From the NCBI GenBank assembly GCA_905221095.1, contig CAJNBV010000001.1, positions 1 through 64,000 on the forward strand: a stretch of 64,000 bases of DNA, given 5' to 3'. Positions within the stretch are counted from its first letter, which is position 1. Each line of letters starts with the position of its first letter. Source of the stretch: a bacterium (GTDB lineage: Bacteria > Bacillota > Bacilli > Lactobacillales > Streptococcaceae). Of this stretch, positions 42,935-50,846 are shown in pieces. Both the position numbers and the translations under genes were made by a program. The notes beneath the pieces are model-generated. The model was not told the DNA's origin and searched no databases. It was given only the letters and a program-made list of their open reading frames with translations.

Positions 42935-45187
42935 TTAGTCTCCTAAAGTTAATGTAATTTTTTTAATGCCCTTGATAGCTGTATTAGCACGAACATCTTG
43001 CTTCTGCACAGTAGAGCCTGAACCTTCAAATTCAAGTTCTATATTTAACCACTTAGAAAAAGCTTCTGCGGTTGCTTTTGTCCAACCATACATATCTGGA
43101 ACTTCCTCTGCTTTATCAGATAAGAGGAGAACTTGCTGGTTAGGTGTAAGATTGGTCCCTTCTTCTACAGATGATTCTTTAATCTTTGTTCCTGTTCCTA
43201 CAACGATTGGTTGCACAATATTGCGACGTAAGGCTTCCGCCAAATCACCAGGTGAAATATCCTTGATGCTAGGCATGGCATAAGCGCTTTGATTTGTTAC
43301 CTGATCTAACGTTTTAGCGGTAGATTGGAGGTTAAGGGAATCTTTCATGGCCACTGCTCTTTCCAAGATAGGATTGGCAAATTCCCCCAACTGAATACCT
43401 GAATAATGCTCTGGCTGTTGAACCGTCACATAGAGGATAAAATCAGGATTTTCAGCAGGGTTCATCGATACAGCCGAAAAAATGTAATTGGTCGTACCAA
43501 CCAAGTAACCTCCATTTTTCTCATCGGCAATCTGGGCTGTACCAGACTTGAGAGCTACATTTTGACCAGGAACAGTTACAGTTGGCTTGCCTGTGCTGTG
43601 GTTATGCATGGTTCCATAAACTGGATCCGTTCCTACCAAAACCATGTTGGTTCGAGTTAGACTGGCTGCATCTTTGGAAACAGGATTTCCTACAATCTCT
43701 TTTTGAGATTTCCGAACAGATTGGTCATTTGGGTCATATAAGGCACTGATAAATTTAGGTTCTAGCATGACTCCATCGTTTGCAATAGCCGTGAAGGCAC
43801 GAATCATTTGCGTCTGGGTCACTGAAATACCTTGTCCAAATGAACTCTGAGCAATATTGACAATATTGTCAGCCGGAAGTTGACCTGCATACTCATCCGT
43901 CAAACCAAACCGAGTCGGAACACCAAATTTAAAGCGATTTAGATAATCCAGCCAGGTAGCATCTCCCATCTTTTGCTCAAGAAGCGTCATCCCAACGTTA
44001 CTTGAGAGCGCGAAACCTTGAGAAAAAGTCATCATTCTGCCACCAGTCAATCCTTCATTGACGTCCCAATCTCGAATCGTCACATCCGCTATTTTTAATT
44101 CACTGCTATTAAAAACTTCTCCGCCTGGGAAAGTGTTATTATCAATAGCAGCAGCGAGCGTCATGACCTTCATGGTTGACCCTGGCTCATAGTTACTTTG
44201 ATAGAGGATATCACGCCAAACAAAGTCCTTAGTGATTCCTTCTTTAGTATCTGCATCAAATGTTGGTCGTTGCGTTGTTGCGAGAATTTCCCCTGTTTTG
44301 GCACTAACCAAGGTCGCCGTCATGTACTTACCTTTTACCTTTTCTTGAAAGGCATTCATCTGTGTTTCCATGAAGGACTGAAGGGTGCTGGAAATAGTCG
44401 TATAAACATCCTTGCCATCTACCGTTTGCTGGGACACTTGTTCTGTTCCGGGAACAATATTACCCAGACGATCTTTTTCATAGGTAATAATACCGTCTTT
44501 CCCTGCAAGAATACTGTTCAAGGAACTCTCCATCCCAGAAGTTCCCAGCAAACTCTTGCTTCCATCTTCATTTTCATGGAGTTGGGCCAATCCAATAAAA
44601 CTAGAAGCGAATTGTCCATTTGGATAGCTTCTGTTTGGGCTAGTTGTAAAGTCAATTCCTTCAACACTAGCGTCTTTCAAATCCTTTTTAATAGCCATCA
44701 TATTGGCATAGGTAATCCCATTTCCTTTTGCACCAAAAGAAACTTGGGTCAGATTCGGTTGAGACAATTGTTCTTTAACATAAGCCTCGTCCATATCCAA
44801 ATACTTATGGAAGACCTCTGCTACCTTATTAAACTGGGCATCTTCTACATAAAGAATTTTACCCGTTGCTGATTTGTATTTTTTATCAATAACAGCATAG
44901 ACATTATATGAGGTTGCGTCCTCAGCAATCGGGACTCCATTTCGGTCATAAATAGTCCCACGTTTGGCAGGGACTATACGGGTTATTTGGTGAACTTTCT
45001 TAGCCTCTTTGACTAGATCCGTTCCAAATTTACTACCACTCCCGATAATAACAGCAAAATTGACCAAAAAGACAGCGAAAAGTACGACAGCTAACAAGCT
45101 GATGTACTTCCCTACTATTTTACGGTTTTCTGCTGGAGATTTACGGTTTCTAATCGCAAATCGGGTTATTCTTTTTGTCCACTTCAT
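42935..45187 (-). CDS. pbpX: Penicillin-binding protein 2x
   Basis: 750 aa, identical in length to S. pneumoniae PBP2x, the septal transpeptidase working with FtsW. One membrane anchor (about 30-50), a dimerisation/pedestal domain, the transpeptidase domain with STMK (337-340), SSN (395-397) and KSGT (547-550), and two C-terminal PASTA domains (from about 640). Relative to the susceptible R6 sequence as I remember it: Met343 to Thr, His394 to Leu, Leu565 to Thr, Asp567 to Asn; Thr338 is unchanged. Such residues occur in mosaic and S. mitis alleles. It follows ftsL by 3 nt. Confidence 0.96.
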   Translation of the reverse strand: MKWTKRITRFAIRNRKSPAENRKIVGKYISLLAVVLFAVFLVNFAVIIGSGSKFGTDLVKEAKKVHQITRIVPAKRGTIYDRNGVPIAEDATSYNVYAVIDKKYKSATGKILYVEDAQFNKVAEVFHKYLDMDEAYVKEQLSQPNLTQVSFGAKGNGITYANMMAIKKDLKDASVEGIDFTTSPNRSYPNGQFASSFIGLAQLHENEDGSKSLLGTSGMESSLNSILAGKDGIITYEKDRLGNIVPGTEQVSQQTVDGKDVYTTISSTLQSFMETQMNAFQEKVKGKYMTATLVSAKTGEILATTQRPTFDADTKEGITKDFVWRDILYQSNYEPGSTMKVMTLAAAIDNNTFPGGEVFNSSELKIADVTIRDWDVNEGLTGGRMMTFSQGFALSSNVGMTLLEQKMGDATWLDYLNRFKFGVPTRFGLTDEYAGQLPADNIVNIAQSSFGQGISVTQTQMIRAFTAIANDGVMLEPKFISALYDPNDQSVRKSQKEIVGNPVSKDAASLTRTNMVLVGTDPVYGTMHNHSTGKPTVTVPGQNVALKSGTAQIADEKNGGYLVGTTNYIFSAVSMNPAENPDFILYVTVQQPEHYSGIQLGEFANPILERAVAMKDSLNLQSTAKTLDQVTNQSAYAMPSIKDISPGDLAEALRRNIVQPIVVGTGTKIKESSVEEGTNLTPNQQVLLLSDKAEEVPDMYGWTKATAEAFSKWLNIELEFEGSGSTVQKQDVRANTAIKGIKKITLTLGD

Positions 45188-45190
45188 ATC

Positions 45191-45508
45191 TTACTCCGCT
45201 GATCGAATATTCTCGTTATTCAATTTTAAGTCCTTAGAATTTGCGATTTCTTTCAAGCGTTCTGCCCTCAACAATTCATTTACCTCTTGTTTGGCATCAT
45301 CCAACTCTGTCTTCTTCTCCTCTATCTGCGCATTGATTTTTGTCAGATCATTTTGTACTTGTAGGAGTCGAGTCTGCATAAAGATAATACTAAGCGCCAA
45401 AACGAGAGCTGTAAACGCAATGGAAAGATAAAAAGCCTTCTCCACACGGGAGAATTTTTTTATACGACTCTGCAAGAATTGACTGGTTGTTTCTTTTTTA
45501 TCTACCAT
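45191..45508 (-). CDS. ftsL: Cell division protein FtsL
   Basis: 105 aa. A short basic cytoplasmic N-terminus, one membrane segment (about 27-47: FYLSIAFTALVLALSIIFM) and an extracellular coiled coil (NDLTKINAQIEEKKTELDDA) give the classic FtsL/DivIC layout. It forms the FtsQLB divisome subcomplex. Its position between rsmH and pbpX is decisive for the assignment. Confidence 0.93.
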   Translation of the reverse strand: MVDKKETTSQFLQSRIKKFSRVEKAFYLSIAFTALVLALSIIFMQTRLLQVQNDLTKINAQIEEKKTELDDAKQEVNELLRAERLKEIANSKDLKLNNENIRSAE

Positions 45509-45517
45509 TTTTTCCTC

Positions 45518-46468
45518 TTACTTGTGAATTTTTCTAGCCACGCGCAACTTAGCTGAGTGCGAGCGGTTATTGGCTTCTAATTCTTCTGCACTTGGCAAGA
45601 TTGGCTTACGGGACACCAATTCCATCTTGGGCTTGAGATCATCTGGGATGAAAGGCAAGCCTTTAGGAACTTCCACCGTTGAAGCTTCTTTGAACAATTG
45701 TTTGGTCAAGCGGTCTTCTAGCGAATGGAAGGTAATCACTGAGATTCTACCATCTAGAGCCAACATCTCCATAGCCTGCTGGATAGATTCATCTGCCGCC
45801 CCCAGTTCATCGTTAACTTCAATTCGAATAGCCTGGAAAATCTGCTTAGCAGGATGACCCTTCTTCTTGAGCTCCTTGGCAGGTTTAGCCGACTTGATAA
45901 TCTCTGCCAACTTAGTCGTTGTCTCGATTGGCTTGACTTCTCGAGCTTGTTCAATCTTACGCGCAATCTGTTTAGAGAATTTATCCTCGCCATACTTGAA
46001 GAAAATTCGGACCAAATCATGATAGTCATAGTGGTTCACCACTTCATAGGCTGTCAGACTAGCATCCTGATTCATTCGCATGTCCAGTGGCGCATCCTTT
46101 TTATAAGAAAAACCACGCTCACGCTGATCCAGCTGAGGACTAGACACTCCCAAGTCATAACAAATTCCATCAATTTCTTGAACACCAGCTTCGCGCAAAC
46201 GTGCCTGTAAATGACGGAAGTTATCCTTGATAAAGGTCACCATTCCCTTTTCAATGTAAGGTGCCAAGCGTTTTTGCGCATTATCAATAGCATTTTGATC
46301 TTGGTCAAAGGCATAGAGATGGCCCTTTTCACTTAATTTACTTAATAAATATTCGCTATGGCCTGCTCCACCCAAAGTCGCATCAACGTAGATACCGTCA
46401 GGCTTTACGTCGAGCATATCAATCGTTTCGTGGAGTAAGACCGTTACATGATGAAATTCTTTTGTCAT
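45518..46468 (-). CDS. rsmH: 16S rRNA (cytosine1402-N4)-methyltransferase
   Basis: 316 aa. RsmH (MraW) methylates C1402 of 16S rRNA in the decoding centre. SAM-binding motif [15 protein letters not shown] near residue 30, [23 protein letters not shown], and C-terminal [21 protein letters not shown] block (here ITFHSLEDR). First gene of the operon with an extended -10 TGGTAAAAT about 10 nt upstream. Divergent from the DUF3278 cassette. Confidence 0.96.
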   Translation of the reverse strand: MTKEFHHVTVLLHETIDMLDVKPDGIYVDATLGGAGHSEYLLSKLSEKGHLYAFDQDQNAIDNAQKRLAPYIEKGMVTFIKDNFRHLQARLREAGVQEIDGICYDLGVSSPQLDQRERGFSYKKDAPLDMRMNQDASLTAYEVVNHYDYHDLVRIFFKYGEDKFSKQIARKIEQAREVKPIETTTKLAEIIKSAKPAKELKKKGHPAKQIFQAIRIEVNDELGAADESIQQAMEMLALDGRISVITFHSLEDRLTKQLFKEASTVEVPKGLPFIPDDLKPKMELVSRKPILPSAEELEANNRSHSAKLRVARKIHK

Positions 46469-46554
46469 ATCCTATCTATTTTACCACAAATCCGACTAGC
46501 TTGCACTAGTCAGACAAATAGGTCAAATGTAAGTAAGATTTCTTTAAGAAATAT

Positions 46555-46570
46555 GTCAAATATGCTTGAC
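46555..46570. promoter_or_regulatory. Operator-like palindrome, first copy
   Basis: GTCAAATATGCTTGAC: GTCAA-N6-TTGAC dyad whose right half overlaps the -35 of the XRE/DUF3278 operon. A second copy lies at 46598-46613. Confidence 0.6.
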
Positions 46571-46594
46571 ATTCACTCTATAGAAGAATATAAT
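46566..46594 (+). promoter_or_regulatory. Consensus promoter of the XRE/DUF3278 cassette
   Basis: TTGACA (46566-46571), 17-bp spacer, TATAAT (46589-46594): an exact sigma-A consensus. Confidence 0.9.
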
Positions 46595-46597
46595 ATA

Positions 46598-46613
46598 GTC
46601 AAATATATGCGAC
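46598..46613. promoter_or_regulatory. Operator-like repeat, second copy
   Basis: GTCAAATATATGCGAC, the same first half as the copy at 46555, covering the transcription start region. Confidence 0.55.
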
Positions 46614-46634
46614 ACAAATCAGAAAGGAGAACAG

Positions 46635-46829
46635 ATGAACCGTGTGAAAGAATTTCGCAAGGAACTGGGCATTTCCCAGCTCGAACTCGCCAAAGATATC
46701 GGTGTCTCGAGACAAACTATCAATATGATTGAGAACGACAAGTACAACCCAACTCTGGAACTCTGTCTCAATCTCGCCCGTAGCCTCCAAACTGACCTCA
46801 ACAGTCTCTTTTGGGAGGATAATTTTTAA
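46635..46829 (+). CDS. Small XRE-family transcriptional regulator
   Basis: 64 aa, little more than one Cro/C1-type helix-turn-helix (LGISQLELAKDIGVSRQTINMIENDKYNPTLEL, about residues 12-44). AGAAAGGAG precedes the ATG. Proteins of this type typically regulate the adjacent membrane-protein genes and themselves. The two 16-bp repeats around its promoter are natural candidate operators. Heads a plus-strand run of five genes. Confidence 0.9.
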   Translation: MNRVKEFRKELGISQLELAKDIGVSRQTINMIENDKYNPTLELCLNLARSLQTDLNSLFWEDNF

Positions 46830-46844
46830 AAAAGGAGCCAACTC

Positions 46845-47381
46845 ATGAAAAAAGAAACCTTCACTGAAAAACTCATCAAACGCATATACGGAATTTCTGG
46901 CCCTCTCGACGAACACAAACGACGCGAGGCTGATCGTATTGGCAATCAAGTCTTTATCATCCTCTTTTATCTGATGACGTTTGGGAATCTCATCCCCTTC
47001 GTCCTCGCTTATAAATACCCGCAAATTGTCGCTATCGGCTATCCAATCATTGTCTTTATGATTTCCATGATTTCTTCTCTCTATGTGCTCTCCCAAACCA
47101 AAAAAACAGGCATCACAGCTATTGATCCAGATATGCTGAGCGAGAAAGAAAGTAAGCAACTACACTATCCTGGTCTGAAAGCAGGTTCGATTTATGGAAC
47201 AGTGATATTTTTTATAATTCCACTCATTGATACCCTAACAAGTGAAAATCCAAATTTTATCACTTCTCTTCTAAATACAAAACATATTTTTAAAACTATA
47301 CTGGGAGCTTTCTTTTTCGGAGTGATGATACATATTGTCGACTCACTTCGTATTGCAAGAGCTAAAAAAGACCAGGATTAG
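46845..47381 (+). CDS. DUF3278 membrane protein (first copy)
   Basis: 178 aa with four hydrophobic segments (about 35-52, 60-80, 115-135, 150-168). The N-terminal amphipathic motif LIKRIYGISGPLDEHKRREADRIGN is the DUF3278 signature, shared with the copy at 47745. Function unknown; related small-XRE/DUF3278 pairs are frequent in streptococci. AAGGAG is well spaced; 15 nt after the regulator. Confidence 0.82.
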   Translation: MKKETFTEKLIKRIYGISGPLDEHKRREADRIGNQVFIILFYLMTFGNLIPFVLAYKYPQIVAIGYPIIVFMISMISSLYVLSQTKKTGITAIDPDMLSEKESKQLHYPGLKAGSIYGTVIFFIIPLIDTLTSENPNFITSLLNTKHIFKTILGAFFFGVMIHIVDSLRIARAKKDQD

Positions 47382-47391
47382 GAGGTGCCCT

Positions 47392-47718
47392 ATGAAATCA
47401 CTAGTAACTTTACTTACCTATCATCTTTTGTTCAGTTCTCTGCTCATCTTCATCATCATTTCAGGGAACTTGCCAATCGACGAGACATTCCTCGTGCTAG
47501 TCTTTATTCTAGCACTTAACAAAGTACTGACTTATCTAAAGATTGACTCCCCAAAAACGCGCACACTTAACTTAGCACTATACTTTATGATTCTATCTTT
47601 TCCACAACTGATGCTCGTCTCAGGCAATTGGAATTATTATTTACTGCTGACTATCGCTAGCCTTTCTTCTATCATTTATCTTTATTATCTCTATCAATTC
47701 GTAAAAGAAAATCAGTAA
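47392..47718 (+). CDS. Small membrane protein of the DUF3278 cassette
   Basis: 108 aa from the ATG at 47392, preceded by an ideal TAGGAGGTG site; a longer frame from 47335 would overlap the previous gene. Four hydrophobic segments fill nearly the whole length (LLFSSLLIFIIIS, FLVLVFILALN, LALYFMILSFPQLMLV, YYLLLTIASLSSIIYLYYL). I do not recognise a family. It sits between two DUF3278 paralogues and probably works with them. Confidence 0.75.
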   Translation: MKSLVTLLTYHLLFSSLLIFIIISGNLPIDETFLVLVFILALNKVLTYLKIDSPKTRTLNLALYFMILSFPQLMLVSGNWNYYLLLTIASLSSIIYLYYLYQFVKENQ

Positions 47719-47744
47719 AACCGCTCATTTAGGAGGTTACTAGC

Positions 47745-48323
47745 ATGAAAAAAGATGACTTAACCACTCGCTTACTTCGAAATCTCTTTCACATCCAAGG
47801 CCCTTTTGATGAATGCCGGCAAGAGATTATCTATAAGGCTTGTGCCCGTTCTATGGTTCAAATCGTTTATTCTTCCTTCTTTCTCTTCTTGTTTTATCTG
47901 TTATTTGGACGCTTCATAGAGGTTGTTCGCTATGCTATGCCCTACATATTCTTTGGCCTTATATATTTCATTACCTTAAAAACTCAAAGAGCCGTCAAAG
48001 AACTCCATCTTGAAAAAGATGACAAGTCAGAAATCATCCTAAAAACCTACAGCAAAGCCCAAATCAAATTCCGAAGCTGGATTGTGTTTATCGGCCTTCA
48101 GATTGGCCTCTTTACCCTACTCATCTTTCATAAAGTCTTCGTTCAGCAGATGTCCCTTCCAGATTTTGTGAAGTTGCTCATGCAATTCGATAAAAGTGTT
48201 CCTTTCCTGATGTATGGCCTGATTATCGGTAGCATTTTTGGAACTCTGACCTACGGATTTCTATCCTTACAGGAGGAAAAAACTCCTAAAAATACCAAGC
48301 AGAAGGAGAAAAGCAATCAATGA
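47745..48323 (+). CDS. DUF3278 membrane protein (second copy)
   Basis: 192 aa, paralogue of the protein at 46845: the N-terminal LLRNLFHIQGPFDECRQEI repeats the GPLDEHKRRE-type motif, and four membrane segments follow. Longer cytoplasmic linker (about 85-110) and a basic C-terminal tail. AGGAGG precedes the ATG. Its end overlaps the start of the peroxidase gene by 4 nt, so the two are translationally coupled. Confidence 0.8.
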   Translation: MKKDDLTTRLLRNLFHIQGPFDECRQEIIYKACARSMVQIVYSSFFLFLFYLLFGRFIEVVRYAMPYIFFGLIYFITLKTQRAVKELHLEKDDKSEIILKTYSKAQIKFRSWIVFIGLQIGLFTLLIFHKVFVQQMSLPDFVKLLMQFDKSVPFLMYGLIIGSIFGTLTYGFLSLQEEKTPKNTKQKEKSNQ

Positions 48324-48796
48324 CTTCACTATACGATTTTTCAGTCTTGAACCAAGACAATCAAGAAACTCCCCTAGATGCCTATCGTGGTAAGGTTCTC
48401 TTGATTGTCAACACTGCTACTGGATGTGGTTTAACGCCCCAGTACCAAGGACTCCAAGAACTCTATGACCGCTATCAAGATCAGGGATTTGAGATTTTAG
48501 ACTTCCCTTGCAATCAGTTTATGGGACAAGCACCCGGCAGCGCAGAGGAAATCAATTCCTTCTGCACCCTTCATTATCAAACCACCTTCCCACGTCTTGC
48601 AAAGGTCAAGATCAACGGTAAGGAAGCAGACCCTCTCTTCGTTTGGTTGAAAGACCAGAAATCTGGCCCACTAGGAAAACGAATCGAATGGAATTTCGCT
48701 AAGTTTCTCATCGGTCGAGATGGGCAGGTCTTTGAGCGCTTCTCTTCAAAAACAGACCCCAAACAAATTGAAGAGGCGATACAAAACCTACTATAA
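48320..48796 (+). CDS. Glutathione peroxidase family (thiol peroxidase)
   Basis: 158 aa, bacterial Cys-type GPx. Peroxidatic Cys36 in NTATGCGLTPQY (Cys in place of selenocysteine), Gln in FPCNQFMGQAPGS, Trp/Asn in EWNFAKFLIG: the full catalytic tetrad. In bacteria these usually use thioredoxin. No signal peptide. Coupled by 4-nt overlap to the upstream DUF3278 gene, suggesting the cassette is linked to oxidative stress, or simply read-through. Confidence 0.93.
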   Translation: MTSLYDFSVLNQDNQETPLDAYRGKVLLIVNTATGCGLTPQYQGLQELYDRYQDQGFEILDFPCNQFMGQAPGSAEEINSFCTLHYQTTFPRLAKVKINGKEADPLFVWLKDQKSGPLGKRIEWNFAKFLIGRDGQVFERFSSKTDPKQIEEAIQNLL

Positions 48797-48802
48797 TTCA
48801 CA

Positions 48803-48860
48803 ATCTCACTATTCATTAGGTCTCCTTTAGCCTAATGAATAGTGAGTTTTTTTGATTGGC
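48803..48860 (+). terminator. Terminator of the DUF3278-peroxidase operon
   Basis: CTCACTATTCATTAGG pairs with CCTAATGAATAGTGAG (perfect 16-bp stem), followed by TTTTTTT. Confidence 0.93.
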
Positions 48861-48933
48861 TGTGACTGATATAAAAAAAGTTGACAAATGTCTACTAGGA
48901 ATATCAGAAACATCGTGACTTTTCATCAAACTA

Positions 48934-48973
48934 AAAGGACTTAGCCCTGTACAATACAGAACTAAATCCTTTG
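48934..48973 (-). terminator. Terminator of the POT transporter gene
   Basis: Minus strand: AAAGGATTTAG pairs with CTAAGTCCTTT and CTGTA with TACAG, followed by TTAGTTTG. Short U-run. Confidence 0.6.
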
Positions 48974-49025
48974 AATAACTAATTGATCTAACTTTTAAAA
49001 TTCCTACAGAAATTCCGGTTTTTCT

Positions 49026-50498
49026 CTATTTGATACCAGACATTAGCTTTTCAATACGTGGAACGTAGAAGAATAAGATAATACTGAATACAATCGTAAT
49101 TCCTCCAACAATTCCATAGTAAGCGACTTCAGTTTCACTTGTATAAAATTTTACAATTTGAGCATTGATAGCTTGGGCAGCAGCATTACTCAAGAACCAG
49201 ATAGACATCATTTGTGCTTGGAAGGATTTTGGTGCTAGCTTAGTAGTGACTGATAGACCAATAGGCGAAATCAACATTTCCCCCACAATCACAATAGCCC
49301 AACTCATAATCAACCAGAAAGGACTGACCTTAACATCTACCCCAAAGAGCATCCCTGGTAACATCATCCACAAGAAGGATAGACCTGCCGCAAATAAACC
49401 GTAAGCAAATTTCTTAGAAGAGGACGGTTGCTTTTTACCCATTTTCCCCCACAACCAAGCAAAAATTGGCACATAAATCATAATGAAAAGTGGATTGATA
49501 CTTTGGAAAAAGCTAGATGGGAAATGAATTTGATTCCCAAATACATTAAAGTAGAGTCGAGTCTGATCATCCGCAAATAGAGCAAGAACAACAGAACCCT
49601 GCTCCTCAATAGACCAGAAAAGTACTCCGGCGATAAATAAAGGAATGTAGGCAAATACTCGAGATCTCTCAGTGGCAGTTATTTTCTGACTAGATAAAAT
49701 TTTGAAGAAATAGTAGATTGGAATGATTACCGCAATCACTGTAAAGATATTAACAATCATGTCCACGTTAAACTGGTGAGTAAAGACCAAACCTAGAACC
49801 ACCAGAATAACCATGACAAGTGTAATCAGCAAGCGTTTAATCAAGGTCTGCTGGTCCTTCTGTGAAAGTGGATCAGTAGGGTAAAGGCTTGATTCAGGCA
49901 GGTATTTCTTCCCATCTAAAACATATTTCACCAGACCAAAGAACATCCCAATGGCAGCTAATGAGAAACCTAGATGGAAATTGACTTCCTGACCTAGATA
50001 ACCCACTAAATAAGGGGCAACGAAGGCACCTAAGTTAATACCAAAGACAAAGATACTAAATCCTGCATCCCGTCTATCATCCTCTTTCTCATAAATTCCC
50101 CCAACCATATCTGAGATATTAGGTTTTAAAAATCCAGTACCAAAGATAATCAAGGCAATAGAAAGATAGAGAGCCACTTGTCCAAAAGGTGTTGCCAAAG
50201 CAATATGCCCTAGCATAATCAGAATCCCACCGTAAAAGACGGTCTTACGGCTTCCTAAAATACGGTCACTGACAAAACCACCGACAACCGAGGACAAAAA
50301 TACCAGCGAACCATAAATCGCCATAACCGACGCAGCTGTGGTCTTATCCATCCCCAACCCACCATCTTGCACACTATAGTACATATAGAAAAGTAGGATA
50401 GCTCGCATCCCATAGTAAGAAAAGCGTTCCCACATCTCTGTGAAGAAGAGGGTAGATAAGCCAATAGGATGGCCAAAAAATGTTTTCTGTTTTTCCAT
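49026..50498 (-). CDS. dtpT: Proton-dependent di/tripeptide transporter (POT family)
   Basis: 490-aa major-facilitator peptide symporter with about 14 hydrophobic segments. Signature residues: FFTEMWERFSYYGMRAILLFYM (ExxERFxYY) near the N-terminus, FIFGTGFLKPNISDMVG-type PTR2 motif (here IIFGTGFLKPNISDMVGGIYE) and FSIFVFGINLGAFVAPYLVGYLG. It imports di- and tripeptides with H+, complementing the oligopeptide route fed by AliA/C/D. A near-perfect CodY box precedes its promoter, as for lactococcal dtpT regulation. I do not remember this gene at this place in reference pneumococci. Confidence 0.93.
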   Translation of the reverse strand: MEKQKTFFGHPIGLSTLFFTEMWERFSYYGMRAILLFYMYYSVQDGGLGMDKTTAASVMAIYGSLVFLSSVVGGFVSDRILGSRKTVFYGGILIMLGHIALATPFGQVALYLSIALIIFGTGFLKPNISDMVGGIYEKEDDRRDAGFSIFVFGINLGAFVAPYLVGYLGQEVNFHLGFSLAAIGMFFGLVKYVLDGKKYLPESSLYPTDPLSQKDQQTLIKRLLITLVMVILVVLGLVFTHQFNVDMIVNIFTVIAVIIPIYYFFKILSSQKITATERSRVFAYIPLFIAGVLFWSIEEQGSVVLALFADDQTRLYFNVFGNQIHFPSSFFQSINPLFIMIYVPIFAWLWGKMGKKQPSSSKKFAYGLFAAGLSFLWMMLPGMLFGVDVKVSPFWLIMSWAIVIVGEMLISPIGLSVTTKLAPKSFQAQMMSIWFLSNAAAQAINAQIVKFYTSETEVAYYGIVGGITIVFSIILFFYVPRIEKLMSGIK

Positions 50499-50528
50499 AT
50501 ATATTCTCCTTGAACGATATAATAATTC

Positions 50529-50557
50529 ATTTTACAGAATTTTCAAACAAATGTCAA
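50529..50557 (-). promoter_or_regulatory. dtpT promoter
   Basis: Minus strand: TTGACA (50552-50557), 17-bp spacer, TAAAAT (50529-50534). Confidence 0.85.
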
Positions 50558-50579
50558 ACAAATCCTGTTTATTTTAGAA

Positions 50580-50594
50580 AATTTTCTGAAAAAT
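50580..50594. promoter_or_regulatory. CodY box upstream of dtpT
   Basis: AATTTTCTGAAAAAT matches AATTTTCWGAAAATT at 14 of 15 positions, 23 bp upstream of the -35; the reverse complement also scores 14 of 15. Confidence 0.7.
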
Positions 50595-50609
50595 CTAACC
50601 TTTCAGACT

Positions 50610-50640
50610 AACTTCCACTTCGGTCAGGCAAGTGGAAGTT
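50610..50640. repeat. Perfect 11-bp stem-loop
   Basis: AACTTCCACTT, 9-nt loop, AAGTGGAAGTT. No T-run on either strand, so not an ordinary terminator. Confidence 0.7.
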
Positions 50641-50719
50641 ACTTTGAGAAATTACCTTTAAAAATTTGCTCTTATTTAGTTAAAAAGAGGCTGGACAAAA
50701 AGTCTTTAAAATCATAAAA

Positions 50720-50776
50720 ACATCCCTATGCCAAACTTGTAATTACTAAAATACAAGTCAATAAGCATAGAGATGT
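50720..50776 (-). terminator. Long imperfect hairpin after GH31 gene, terminator or MITE-like
   Basis: Arms ACATCCCTATGC/GCATAGAGATGT and ACTTGTA/TACAAGT enclose a short loop; on the minus strand TTTTTATG follows. It lies 70 nt downstream of the GH31 stop. Confidence 0.6.
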
Positions 50777-50846
50777 AAAACTATTACACATTAAAAAATA
50801 AATAATTAGTAATTAAAGAATAGAAATTGTGTACGAAATGTCTCAA

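Noticed and set aside
44198..44872. Open frame of 224 codons on the plus strand
   Set aside because: Fully antisense to the pbpX transpeptidase and pedestal region; composition reflects the complementary strand and there is no start signal.
46599..47159. Long open frame (186 codons) on the minus strand
   Set aside because: It lies opposite the XRE regulator and the first DUF3278 gene, has no ribosome site and no recognisable domain; the plus-strand genes have good sites and family matches.
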